Shown here piece after piece: positions 9,601 to 16,971 of a stretch of 64,000 nt of DNA. Both the position numbers and the translations under genes were made by a program. Source of the DNA: RPQJ01 sp963712815. GTDB taxonomy: Bacteria > Pseudomonadota > Gammaproteobacteria > Steroidobacterales > Steroidobacteraceae. Location of the stretch: contig CAVQJL010000003.1 in NCBI GenBank assembly GCA_963712815.1, positions 44,544 through 108,543 of the forward strand, given 5' to 3'. Position 1 is the stretch's first letter. Each line of letters begins with the position of its first letter. The notes below the pieces were generated by a model that was not told where the DNA came from, did not search any database, and was given only the letters and a program-made list of their open reading frames with translations.

Positions 9601-12600
9601 CCTGGCGACCGCTCGGCCAATGGTGCTGGGCCTCGCGGCGCCGATCCTGCTCCTGTGGCTCGTCGCACCGGGCATCACCTGGTGGCTGAGCCGGCCGCTG
9701 GTCCGCCCGGAGTCCAGGCTCACCCACCCGCAGCAGGAGTTTCTCCAATTGCTCGCCCGGCGGACCTGGGCGTTCTTCGAGACCTTCGTCGGCCCCGACG
9801 ACAATTGGCTCCCGCCGGACAACGTCCAGCAGCAGCCGGGCCCGGTGGTGGCGCACCGTACGTCCCCGACCAACATGGGCCTTGCGTTGCTGGCCAACCT
9901 GGTCGCCCACGACTTTGGCTACCTTCCAACCGGACGGCTCGTCGAACGTACCGCCCGGTCACTGCGGAGCATGGCGTCCCTGGAACGTCACCGGGGCCAC
10001 CTCTACAACTGGTACGACACCCGGAGCCTGCAGCCGCTCCTGCCGATGTATGTGTCGACCGTCGACAGCGGAAATCTTGCCGCCCACCTGCTGACGCTTC
10101 GCGTGGGACTGCTGGCCTTGCCGGACGAACCGATCGTGCCGCCACGGGTGTTCGCAGGCCTCGGCGACACGCTCGGTGTCCTCACGCAATTGCAGGCAGG
10201 CGACGCCACGAAACACCAGGTCGAACTGCGTCGCGAACTCGACCTGGCCATCGCAGCCGGCGTGACCACGCCCGAAGACGCCCGGCGACGCCTCGACCGG
10301 TTGGTCGTGCTCGCGGGCCAGCTTGCAGCGACCGGTGGCAGCGCCGCGGACGCGACGCCGGCCGACGAGATTCCGCAGTCGGACTGGACCCGCGTGCTGC
10401 TCGACCAGTGCCAGGCCGCCCGCGACGACCTTGCTGCACGTGCGCGGTGGACGTCGCTGGCCAGTCCGCCGGCCGGGCTCGAGACCGTGCTGCCGCATGC
10501 CCGGGTACCGACGCTGCGCGAACTCGCACTGCTCGAGGACCGCGTGCTGCCGATCGTAGAGCGGGAACTCGGCGCGGAGCACGATGCGTCGACGCACGCG
10601 TGGCTGCGCGACTTCCAGGCCGAGATTGCCGCAAGCAGCGCGCTCGCGCGGCACGACATCGCCACCATCGAGGAACTGGCCCGGCAGACCGACGCGCTCG
10701 CGACCCCGGACTTCGACTTCCTGTACGACACGAGTCGCCGCCTCCTGACGATCGGCTACAACGTGACCGAACGACGCCGCGACCCGAGCTACTACGACCT
10801 GCTGGCGTCGGAGGCGAGGCTCTGCAGCTTCCTCGCGATCGCACAGGGGCAGCTGCCGCAGGAGAACTGGTTCGCGCTGGGACGATTGCTGACGGTCGCC
10901 GGAGGCGAACCGGTCCTGGTCTCCTGGAGCGGCTCGATGTTCGAGTACCTGATGCCGCTGCTGGTGATGCCCGAATTCCCGAACACCCTGCTCGAGCAGA
11001 CCGGCCGGTCGGCGGTGCGACGACAGATCGAGTACGGCAACCAGCGCGGGGTTCCCTGGGGAATGTCCGAATCCGGCTACAACATGGTCGACGCGAACCT
11101 CAATTACCAGTACCGCGCGTTCGGTGTGCCGGGACTCGGGCTGCAGCGTGGCCTTGCCGACGACCTGGTGGTGGCCCCGTACGCGTCGGCCCTCGCGTTG
11201 ATGATCGAGCCCGAGGCCGCGTGCGAGAACCTGTGGCGACTCGCCGCCGAAGGAATGCTGGGCCAGTTCGGCATGTACGAAGCCGTCGACTACACCCCGT
11301 CGCGGATACCGCGGGGCCAGTCGATGGCAGTCGTGCGGTCCTACATGGCCCATCACCAGGGAATGAGCCTGCTGTCGATCGCAGACCTGCTGCTCGACCA
11401 CCCGCTGCAGCGGAGGTTCGCGTCGGACCCGCAGTGCCAGGCCACCCTGATGCTGCTGCACGAGCGCATCCCGAAGGCGGCGCCATTCCGTGCGCATCGT
11501 GTCGAGTCGCCGCTGACGCATGCGCCGACCGAGACGGCGGCGCCGCAGGTCCGGGTCATCAACCACCCCGACACGCCCGTGCCCGAAGTGCAACTGCTGT
11601 CGAACGGCCGGTATCACGTGCTCGTGACGGCGGCCGGTGGCGGCTACAGCCGCTGGAACGACGTGGCGGTCACCCGCTGGCAGGAAGACCCGACCCGCGA
11701 CCACTGGGGCAGCTTCTGCTACATCCGCGACACGGCGACCGGCACGTTCTGGTCGAACACGGCGCAACCGGTGGCGAAACGGCCCGAGCACTATGAGGCG
11801 GTGTTCACCGAGGGACGGGCGGAGTTCCATCGGCAGGACCGCGTGGACAACTCGCTCATCGAGACCCGCACGGAAATCGTGGTCTCGCCCGAGGATGACA
11901 TCGAGCTGCGCCGCATCCGGCTCATCAACCGCTCCGGCCGGCGGCGCACGGTGGAGGTCACGAGCTACGCCGAGGTCGTCCTGGCCGCGCCGATGGCCGA
12001 CGCGCTGCACCCGGCGTTCGGCAAGCTGTTCGTGCAGACAGAAATCGTCCGGTCGAAGCGAGCCGTGCTGTGCACGCGCCGGTCGCGGGCGGACGGCGAA
12101 CAGTCGGGCTGGCTGTTCCACCTGATGACGGTGACGGGGGTCGCGACCGGAGAGATGTCCTTCGAAACCGATCGTGCGCGGTTCGTCGGCCGCGGCCGGA
12201 GCCTCGCCGACCCGCGCGCGCTCGCCGAACACGGCCGGCTCTCCGGCATTCAGGGCTCCGTGCTGGACCCTGTCGCAGCCATCCGCCAGGTGATCGAGCT
12301 CGAGCCGGACGCGACGGCCACGATCGACCTGTTCACCGGCGCGGCCGCCGCCCGCGAGACGGCGGAGCACCTGATCGACCGGTACCAGGACCGCCACCTG
12401 GCCGACCGGGTCTTCGATCTCGCGTGGACGCACAACCAGGTCGTGCTGCAGCAGTTCGGCATCTCCGAGGCCCAGGCGCAGGAATACGAGCGACTTGCAG
12501 GCTCGGTGATCTTCGCCAACGCCGCGATGCGAGCCGACGCCGGCGTCATATTGAGGAATCGCCGGGGCCAGGCGGGACTCTGGGGGTATTCGATTTCCGG

Positions 12601-15484
12601 CGACCTTCCGATCGTGCTGCTGCAGATCGCGGATCTCGCCAACATCGGCCTCGTCCGGCAGCTCGTTCAGGCCCGCGCCTACTGGCGGCTGAAAGGGCTC
12701 GTCGTGGACCTCGTGATCTGGACCGAGGATCAGTCCGGCTATCGACAGCAGCTCCACGATGCGATCATGGGCCTGATCGCGGCCGGCGTCGAAGCGAACG
12801 TGCTCGACCGTCCCGGCGGCATCTTCGTGCGGCACTCCGACCACATATCCCTGGAAGACCGGCTGCTGCTGCAGTCGGTCGCGCGAATCATCATCGTCGA
12901 CAGCCGCGGCAGCCTCTCGGAGCATCTCAAGCGTCGGCGCGCGCCCGAGGCGGATATTCCCGACCTGCAGACCGTCACGACGCGCGCGTCCGTGGCGCCG
13001 GCGGCCACGATTTCACCGCGCGCCGACCTGATTCTGACTAACGACATCGGCGGCTTCACGCGGGACGGGCGCGAATACGTCGTCACGCTCACGCCCGGGC
13101 GCACCACGCCGGCACCGTGGGTCAACGTGCTCGCCAACCCGCAATTCGGGACGGTGGTGTCCGAGAACGGCGGCGGCTACACGTGGAGCGAAAACGCACA
13201 CGAGTATCGCGTGACTCCGTGGCACAACGATCCCGTCACGGACGCAAGTGGCGAGGCGCTCTACCTGCGCGACGAGGAGACCGGGCGGTTCTGGTCGCCG
13301 ACGCCATTGCCGGCACCCGGCGCAGGCACGTACGTCAGCCGGCACGGCTTCGGATACAGCGTCTTCGAGCATGACACCGCCGGCATCCATTCAGCGATGA
13401 CGGTCCACGTCGCCACGGACGCCCCGGTCAAGTTCTCGGTGCTGAAAGTCCGCAACGACTCGGGGCAGGCCCGTCGACTGTCAGCGACCGGCTACGTCGA
13501 ATGGGTCCTCGGCGATTTGCGACCGAAGTGCGCGATGCACGTGACGACCGAGATCGATGCGGCGACTGGAGCGCTCTTCGCGCGCAACCCGTACAACTCC
13601 GAGTTCCCCGATCGAGTCGCCTTCTTCGATGTCGACGAGACCAGCCGGACGCTCACCGGTGATCGAGGAGAGTTCTTGGGCCGCAACGGGTCGCTGCGGA
13701 AGCCCGCGGCGATGACGCGCGCACGCCTGTCGGGCAAGGTGGGTGCCGCCCTCGATCCCTGCGCTGCGATACAGGTCGGCTTCGATCTCGCGCCCGGGCA
13801 GGAGCGGCAGATCGTTTTTCGCATGGGCGTCGGCGGGAGCATCGACGAAGCCCGCGCGCACGTGGCCCGGTTCCGCGGCACGGCAGCCACGCGAGCTGCG
13901 CTCGAATCGGTCTGGAATTACTGGAAGCGGACGCTCGGCGCCGTGCAGGTGGAGACGCCCGACGAATCGATCAACGTGCTGGCCAACGGCTGGCTCGTCT
14001 ACCAGACGCTGGCCTGCCGCCTCTGGGCACGCAGTGGGTACTACCAGTCAGGCGGCGCGTTCGGATTCCGCGACCAGCTGCAGGACGTCATGGCGCTCGT
14101 GCACACGGAGCCCGGCCTGGTCCGCGCACACCTGCTGCTGTGCGCCAGCCGGCAGTTCATCGAGGGCGACGTCCAGCACTGGTGGCATCCGCCACTCGGT
14201 CGCGGCGTACGCACGCACTGCTCGGACGATTACCTCTGGCTGCCGCTTGCGACCTGTCGCTACGTATTCGCGACCGGGGATACGGGGGTCCTCGACGAGA
14301 CCGTGCCGTTTCTCGAAGGACGCGGGGTCAACCCCGGGGACGAGTCCTACTACGACCTGCCCGGCCGGTCGCGCGAGTCCGCCTCGCTGTACGAGCATTG
14401 CGTCCGTGCAGTTCGCCACGGGTTCAGGTTCGGGGAGCACGGCCTGCCGCTGATCGGCTCCGGGGACTGGAACGACGGCATGAACAGGGTCGGCATCCAC
14501 GGCAAGGGTGAGAGCGTCTGGCTCGCCTTCTTCCTCTGCGAGGTGCTGCGACAGTTCGCACGTCTCGCCCGACAGCGCGACGATGCCGCGTTCGCGGAAG
14601 AATGCGATGCCGTCTCGCAGCAGCTGCGCGAGAGCATCGATCGGCACGCGTGGGACGGCGCGTGGTACCGCCGCGCGTACTTCGACGACGGGACGCCGCT
14701 CGGCTCGGCATCGAATCCCGAGTGCCGGATCGATTCCATCGCCCAGAGCTGGTCGGTGCTTTCCGGAGCGGGCGACGCCGATCGTTCGCGCCAGGCCATG
14801 GACGCGGTGGACGAGCACCTCGTCAGGCGACGCGACGGACTGGTGCAGCTGCTCGATCCACCCTTCGACGAGTCGAGCCTCGACCCCGGCTACATCCGCG
14901 GCTACGTGCCCGGCGTGCGGGAGAACGGCGGGCAGTACACCCATGCGGCGATCTGGGCCTCGATGGCGTTCGCTGCGCTGGGTGACCGTGCGCGCGCCTG
15001 GGAACTGCTGACGATCATCAATCCCGTGAACCACTCGCTGTCGGAGGACGCGGCGGAGCGGTACAAGGTCGAGCCGTACGTCGTCGCCGCCGACGTCTAC
15101 GCGTCATCGTCGCACGTGGGGCGTGGCGGATGGACCTGGTACACGGGCTCGGCGGGCTGGATGTACCGCCTGATCCTCGAGTCGCTGCTCGGCCTGCGCC
15201 TCGAAGTCGACAGGCTTCGTTTCGAGCCGTGCCTGCCACCGCACTGGCCGTCCTTCACCATCCACTACCGCTATCGGGAGACTCATTACCGGATCGTCGT
15301 CACCCAGTCGACGGGGACCGACGGGACGGCGTCCGACGCGATCACGGTCGTAGTCGACGGCACGGTTCAACCCGACGCCACGGTGCCGCTAGTCGATGAC
15401 GGACGGGTGCACGCTGTCGAAGTCAGGCTCGATGGCGATACTCCCGCCCTGGCCGAGTCGACCGGCCCGTTCACGCCGACGTGA
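6671..15484 (+). CDS. ndvB: cyclic beta-1,2-glucan synthase (NdvB/ChvB/Cgs family)
   Basis: A 2937-residue inner-membrane enzyme expected to polymerise UDP-glucose into cyclic beta-1,2-glucan for the periplasm. Its length matches the family. After an N-terminal cytoplasmic region there are membrane segments at about residues 430-490. A GT84 glycosyltransferase domain follows, with DTDTQLP near 645 and the HRWIRGDWQ loop near 795. More membrane segments lie at about 835-875 and 960-1010. Next are a glycoamylase-like domain (WGMSESGYN near 1462), two beta-sandwich GH94 N-terminal repeats (near 1640 and 2150) and a C-terminal GH94 phosphorylase domain with GDWNDGMN near 2599. The GH94 part controls chain length in characterised homologues. 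No clear Shine-Dalgarno precedes the ATG. Confidence 0.97.
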   Translation: MNSKRDGLLARLRRVAPWSRPRGLALDASLAEPPLRSELFSADQMEQHGRYLAESHVLATGPAPDQLLPRLAANEQILLRVFEQLTDAVTAGRRVTPASDWLLDNFYLIEEQIRTARRHLPRNYSRELPRLANGASAGFPRVWDIALETIAHGDGRVDLEGLTRFIAAYEGVSPLNLGELWAIPIMLRLALIENLRRVALRIAAGRLDRDLAGEWARAMITTIDQDPKSLILVVADMARSKPPMSAPFVSEFVRGLQGQSPALALALTWVEQRLAEDGLSTEQLVQSGNQIQAADQVTIGNTIGSLRFLASVDWRSFVEFMSVVDQALRGAPDDCYARMDFETRNCYRRVIERIARRSEHSEREVAEAALRLARDAAERMDADDGDRARRAHVGYYLVGHGLEELERVVRYRRTQADVLRDTVGRMPRLAYLGSITLVTASITGLLWSIAHADGVAGWRLTLVVVVAAIASSQLAVALVNWLATLLVTPRALPRMDFSGGIPASSSALVVIPTMISSTSDIDELVEALEVRFLANRDANLRFGLLTDFKDAPAESMPEDGPLLEHAARRIDALNAIYCCDAFFLFHRPRRWNPAERAWMGFERKRGKLADLNWLLRDAGPTDASGRFSLVVGNTKLLAGIRYVITLDTDTQLPRDAARQFVGTMVHPLNRPVFDDRLGRVTAGHGILQPRVSPSLPGTNRSRYARMHSGEPGIDPYTRTVSDVYQDLFDEGSFIGKGIYDVDAFERVLSGRFPDNRILSHDLLEGCYARSGLVSDLELFEDYPATYASDTARRHRWIRGDWQIASWLLPRVPGHAGQPYRNPLSALSRWKIADNLRRSLVPIALLLLLLAAWTELPSMLAWTLVVVGIVLVPPLLDSVRQLFRKPPEATLRQHLDATLRTAAARCAHAGLTLACLPYEAYVSADAVVRTTWRTLVSRRRLLEWSPFSAHAGTDGPGLLSSIRSMWMAPAVALATIAFLATARPMVLGLAAPILLLWLVAPGITWWLSRPLVRPESRLTHPQQEFLQLLARRTWAFFETFVGPDDNWLPPDNVQQQPGPVVAHRTSPTNMGLALLANLVAHDFGYLPTGRLVERTARSLRSMASLERHRGHLYNWYDTRSLQPLLPMYVSTVDSGNLAAHLLTLRVGLLALPDEPIVPPRVFAGLGDTLGVLTQLQAGDATKHQVELRRELDLAIAAGVTTPEDARRRLDRLVVLAGQLAATGGSAADATPADEIPQSDWTRVLLDQCQAARDDLAARARWTSLASPPAGLETVLPHARVPTLRELALLEDRVLPIVERELGAEHDASTHAWLRDFQAEIAASSALARHDIATIEELARQTDALATPDFDFLYDTSRRLLTIGYNVTERRRDPSYYDLLASEARLCSFLAIAQGQLPQENWFALGRLLTVAGGEPVLVSWSGSMFEYLMPLLVMPEFPNTLLEQTGRSAVRRQIEYGNQRGVPWGMSESGYNMVDANLNYQYRAFGVPGLGLQRGLADDLVVAPYASALALMIEPEAACENLWRLAAEGMLGQFGMYEAVDYTPSRIPRGQSMAVVRSYMAHHQGMSLLSIADLLLDHPLQRRFASDPQCQATLMLLHERIPKAAPFRAHRVESPLTHAPTETAAPQVRVINHPDTPVPEVQLLSNGRYHVLVTAAGGGYSRWNDVAVTRWQEDPTRDHWGSFCYIRDTATGTFWSNTAQPVAKRPEHYEAVFTEGRAEFHRQDRVDNSLIETRTEIVVSPEDDIELRRIRLINRSGRRRTVEVTSYAEVVLAAPMADALHPAFGKLFVQTEIVRSKRAVLCTRRSRADGEQSGWLFHLMTVTGVATGEMSFETDRARFVGRGRSLADPRALAEHGRLSGIQGSVLDPVAAIRQVIELEPDATATIDLFTGAAAARETAEHLIDRYQDRHLADRVFDLAWTHNQVVLQQFGISEAQAQEYERLAGSVIFANAAMRADAGVILRNRRGQAGLWGYSISGDLPIVLLQIADLANIGLVRQLVQARAYWRLKGLVVDLVIWTEDQSGYRQQLHDAIMGLIAAGVEANVLDRPGGIFVRHSDHISLEDRLLLQSVARIIIVDSRGSLSEHLKRRRAPEADIPDLQTVTTRASVAPAATISPRADLILTNDIGGFTRDGREYVVTLTPGRTTPAPWVNVLANPQFGTVVSENGGGYTWSENAHEYRVTPWHNDPVTDASGEALYLRDEETGRFWSPTPLPAPGAGTYVSRHGFGYSVFEHDTAGIHSAMTVHVATDAPVKFSVLKVRNDSGQARRLSATGYVEWVLGDLRPKCAMHVTTEIDAATGALFARNPYNSEFPDRVAFFDVDETSRTLTGDRGEFLGRNGSLRKPAAMTRARLSGKVGAALDPCAAIQVGFDLAPGQERQIVFRMGVGGSIDEARAHVARFRGTAATRAALESVWNYWKRTLGAVQVETPDESINVLANGWLVYQTLACRLWARSGYYQSGGAFGFRDQLQDVMALVHTEPGLVRAHLLLCASRQFIEGDVQHWWHPPLGRGVRTHCSDDYLWLPLATCRYVFATGDTGVLDETVPFLEGRGVNPGDESYYDLPGRSRESASLYEHCVRAVRHGFRFGEHGLPLIGSGDWNDGMNRVGIHGKGESVWLAFFLCEVLRQFARLARQRDDAAFAEECDAVSQQLRESIDRHAWDGAWYRRAYFDDGTPLGSASNPECRIDSIAQSWSVLSGAGDADRSRQAMDAVDEHLVRRRDGLVQLLDPPFDESSLDPGYIRGYVPGVRENGGQYTHAAIWASMAFAALGDRARAWELLTIINPVNHSLSEDAAERYKVEPYVVAADVYASSSHVGRGGWTWYTGSAGWMYRLILESLLGLRLEVDRLRFEPCLPPHWPSFTIHYRYRETHYRIVVTQSTGTDGTASDAITVVVDGTVQPDATVPLVDDGRVHAVEVRLDGDTPALAESTGPFTPT

Positions 15485-15665
15485 GGTGCAGCGATTCGAC
15501 GGTGACGTGCTTGCCCCCTGGTCGACGGCAGGACAGACCCGTCGGGATCGTCAGCGTCGAAGAGCGCGGACGACGAGAGGCGTATACAGCAGCGCAAGCG
15601 GCCTCGCCGGCAGGCTCCCGGCAGGGCGAACGCTGCGTACGGGAGCCACGGCGGCACGCCTGACT

Positions 15666-15687
15666 GGATCCGCGGGCACGCGGATCC
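15666..15687. terminator. perfect hairpin downstream of the glucan synthase gene
   Basis: A nine-base inverted repeat (GGATCCGCG / CGCGGATCC) encloses a four-base loop about 180 bp after the ndvB stop. No T-run follows on the plus strand, so classical intrinsic termination is uncertain. Confidence 0.35.
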
Positions 15688-15749
15688 CCGGCGGATGACC
15701 ACGTACCGCGTTACGGACGCCGACGCAACAACGGGTCACCAGGGTCCAG

Positions 15750-15848
15750 TCAATCACGTCGAAAGTCCTCGATCACCTGGGCCATGAACAGGAACCCCGT
15801 GGCAAACAGCGTTGCGATACCAAAGCCGACGCCGATAGAAATAAACAT
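15750..15848 (-). CDS. small single-span membrane protein (32 aa)
   Basis: The frame encodes 32 residues starting MFISIGVGFGIATLFATGF, a hydrophobic stretch long enough to span the membrane, and ending in a charged EDFRRD tail. GGAG sits five bases before the ATG, which supports real translation. No homologue is recognised. It is convergent with the glucan synthase gene. Confidence 0.5.
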   Translation of the reverse strand: MFISIGVGFGIATLFATGFLFMAQVIEDFRRD

Positions 15849-16149
15849 GAAATCTCCAGGAAGCCAATGATGCCGGCGACCCGCGTGCGAGCCGACGGCG
15901 GAGGGTCCCGCCAGGCTGCGCAGGACAGACATGATCGAATACGGTCCAATCGCGTGCATCTCACACGTAATGAGGTACGAACACGGCCGAGCTTCAGGGA
16001 AGCGGGTACTTGGACCCGATTTCGCGACGGCGCAGAGAACCTGCCAAGCCGTCATTGCTGAACAGCGGAGCGCAGTATACGTGATCGCAACCACCAATGC
16101 TGCACTGCCGCATCGCCTTCGCAACGCCGCAACAAGAACCCCGGCACGC

Positions 16150-16377
16150 GGCCGGGGTCGTTGTCGCACAGGGCGCGGTCGCTGCGCCCGTGGTGGTGTC
16201 GATCGTCGCCCACTGGCCGACTCCACCGCCACTGTAGAGAGCCGCGTACAGGGTGCCGGTCGAGAAATCGAAGTCCATGCCATGCGCAAAATTGAGGTTG
16301 ATTCCGAGCGCGCCGATGAACGTGCTGGCGCCCGTCAAGCGCGGCAAGCGCACGGGACGCGCCTGCGAGGTGGCCAT
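16150..16377 (-). pseudogene. remnant of a DUF4394-like extracellular repeat protein
   Basis: On the minus strand, LTGASTFIGALGINLNFAHG followed by MDFDFSTGTLYAALY and WATIDTTTGAAT reads like one repeat unit of secreted proteins whose units carry the pattern NFA.GMDFDPSTGTLY. There is no signal peptide or second repeat, and the frame runs on into unrelated sequence, so this is a fragment. The rest of 15849-16500 shows nothing else recognisable. Confidence 0.45.
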
Positions 16378-16512
16378 GTGTTCGTGAGATGGGCATGTCG
16401 AGTCCTCAGGTTGTTTGCGTAGCACCTGGTGTCTGATCAAGCGCAGCGGGCCTCAAGACCTAGCTGCAAGGGACGTGCCACCAAGAGCGGCGCGCGGTCA
16501 TTGGCAAGGGAC

Positions 16513-16544
16513 TTGACTCTGGACTAGGGTCCAGAGTGCAGACT
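16513..16544 (+). promoter_or_regulatory. MerR-family promoter/operator
   Basis: A -35 TTGACT (16513-16518) is followed by a perfect nine-base dyad ACTCTGGAC-TAGG-GTCCAGAGT (16516-16537) and a weak -10 CAGACT (16539-16544) with a 20-base spacer. An elongated spacer containing a dyad is the hallmark of MerR-activated promoters, and the sequence is close to those of zntA/copA-type promoters. It lies directly upstream of the MerR gene, so it should drive the regulator and ATPase together. Confidence 0.8.
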
Positions 16545-16566
16545 GGCCTCCCACAGGAGATCGGGC

Positions 16567-16971
16567 ATGCCCACGTTCAGCATCGGCCAACTCGCGAACC
16601 GCGCAGGCGTCGCCATCGACACCGTCCGCTACTACGAACGCAACCAGCTGCTGGCGCCCGCCGACCGGCTCGAGTCGGGGTACCGTCGTTACGGCGACAC
16701 CGAGCTCAAGCGGCTGCGGTTCATCCGGCGCGCGAAGGCGCTGGGCTTCACGCTGGCGGACATTCGCGGACTGCTGGACTTGGGCAACGAACGCAGCGTT
16801 GCCAAGGTCAAGCGCGCCGCCGAGGCGAAGCTCGCCGTCGTCGAGCGGCGACTCGCCGAGCTCGAGCGCATCCGCAATGGCCTCAAGTCGCTCGTTGCCG
16901 CGTGCCCTGGCCACGGTCGCGCCGAGGCTTGCCCGATCCTCAATGCACTCAACGAGGAGGAAGCGCCATGA
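16567..16971 (+). CDS. MerR-family metal-responsive regulator (CueR/ZntR-like)
   Basis: A 134-residue activator with the MerR winged helix at residues 3-70 (FSIGQLANRAGVAIDTVRYY) and a dimerisation helix to about 110. The C-terminal metal loop has Cys113 and Cys122 in CPGHGRAEACPIL. CueR has a very similar CPG...CPI loop, but with seven residues between the cysteines. Here there are eight, one of them His116, so specificity (Cu+, Zn2+ or another soft metal) should not be assumed. The ATG has AGGAGA upstream. The stop overlaps the ATPase start (ATGA). Confidence 0.93.
   Translation: MPTFSIGQLANRAGVAIDTVRYYERNQLLAPADRLESGYRRYGDTELKRLRFIRRAKALGFTLADIRGLLDLGNERSVAKVKRAAEAKLAVVERRLAELERIRNGLKSLVAACPGHGRAEACPILNALNEEEAP

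Noticed and set aside
6470..12925. Long minus-strand open frames opposite the glucan synthase (up to 1146 and 988 residues)
   Set aside because: They are Arg/Gly/Gln-rich shadow frames of GC-rich coding DNA with no family resemblance, while the plus strand has a fully recognisable enzyme.
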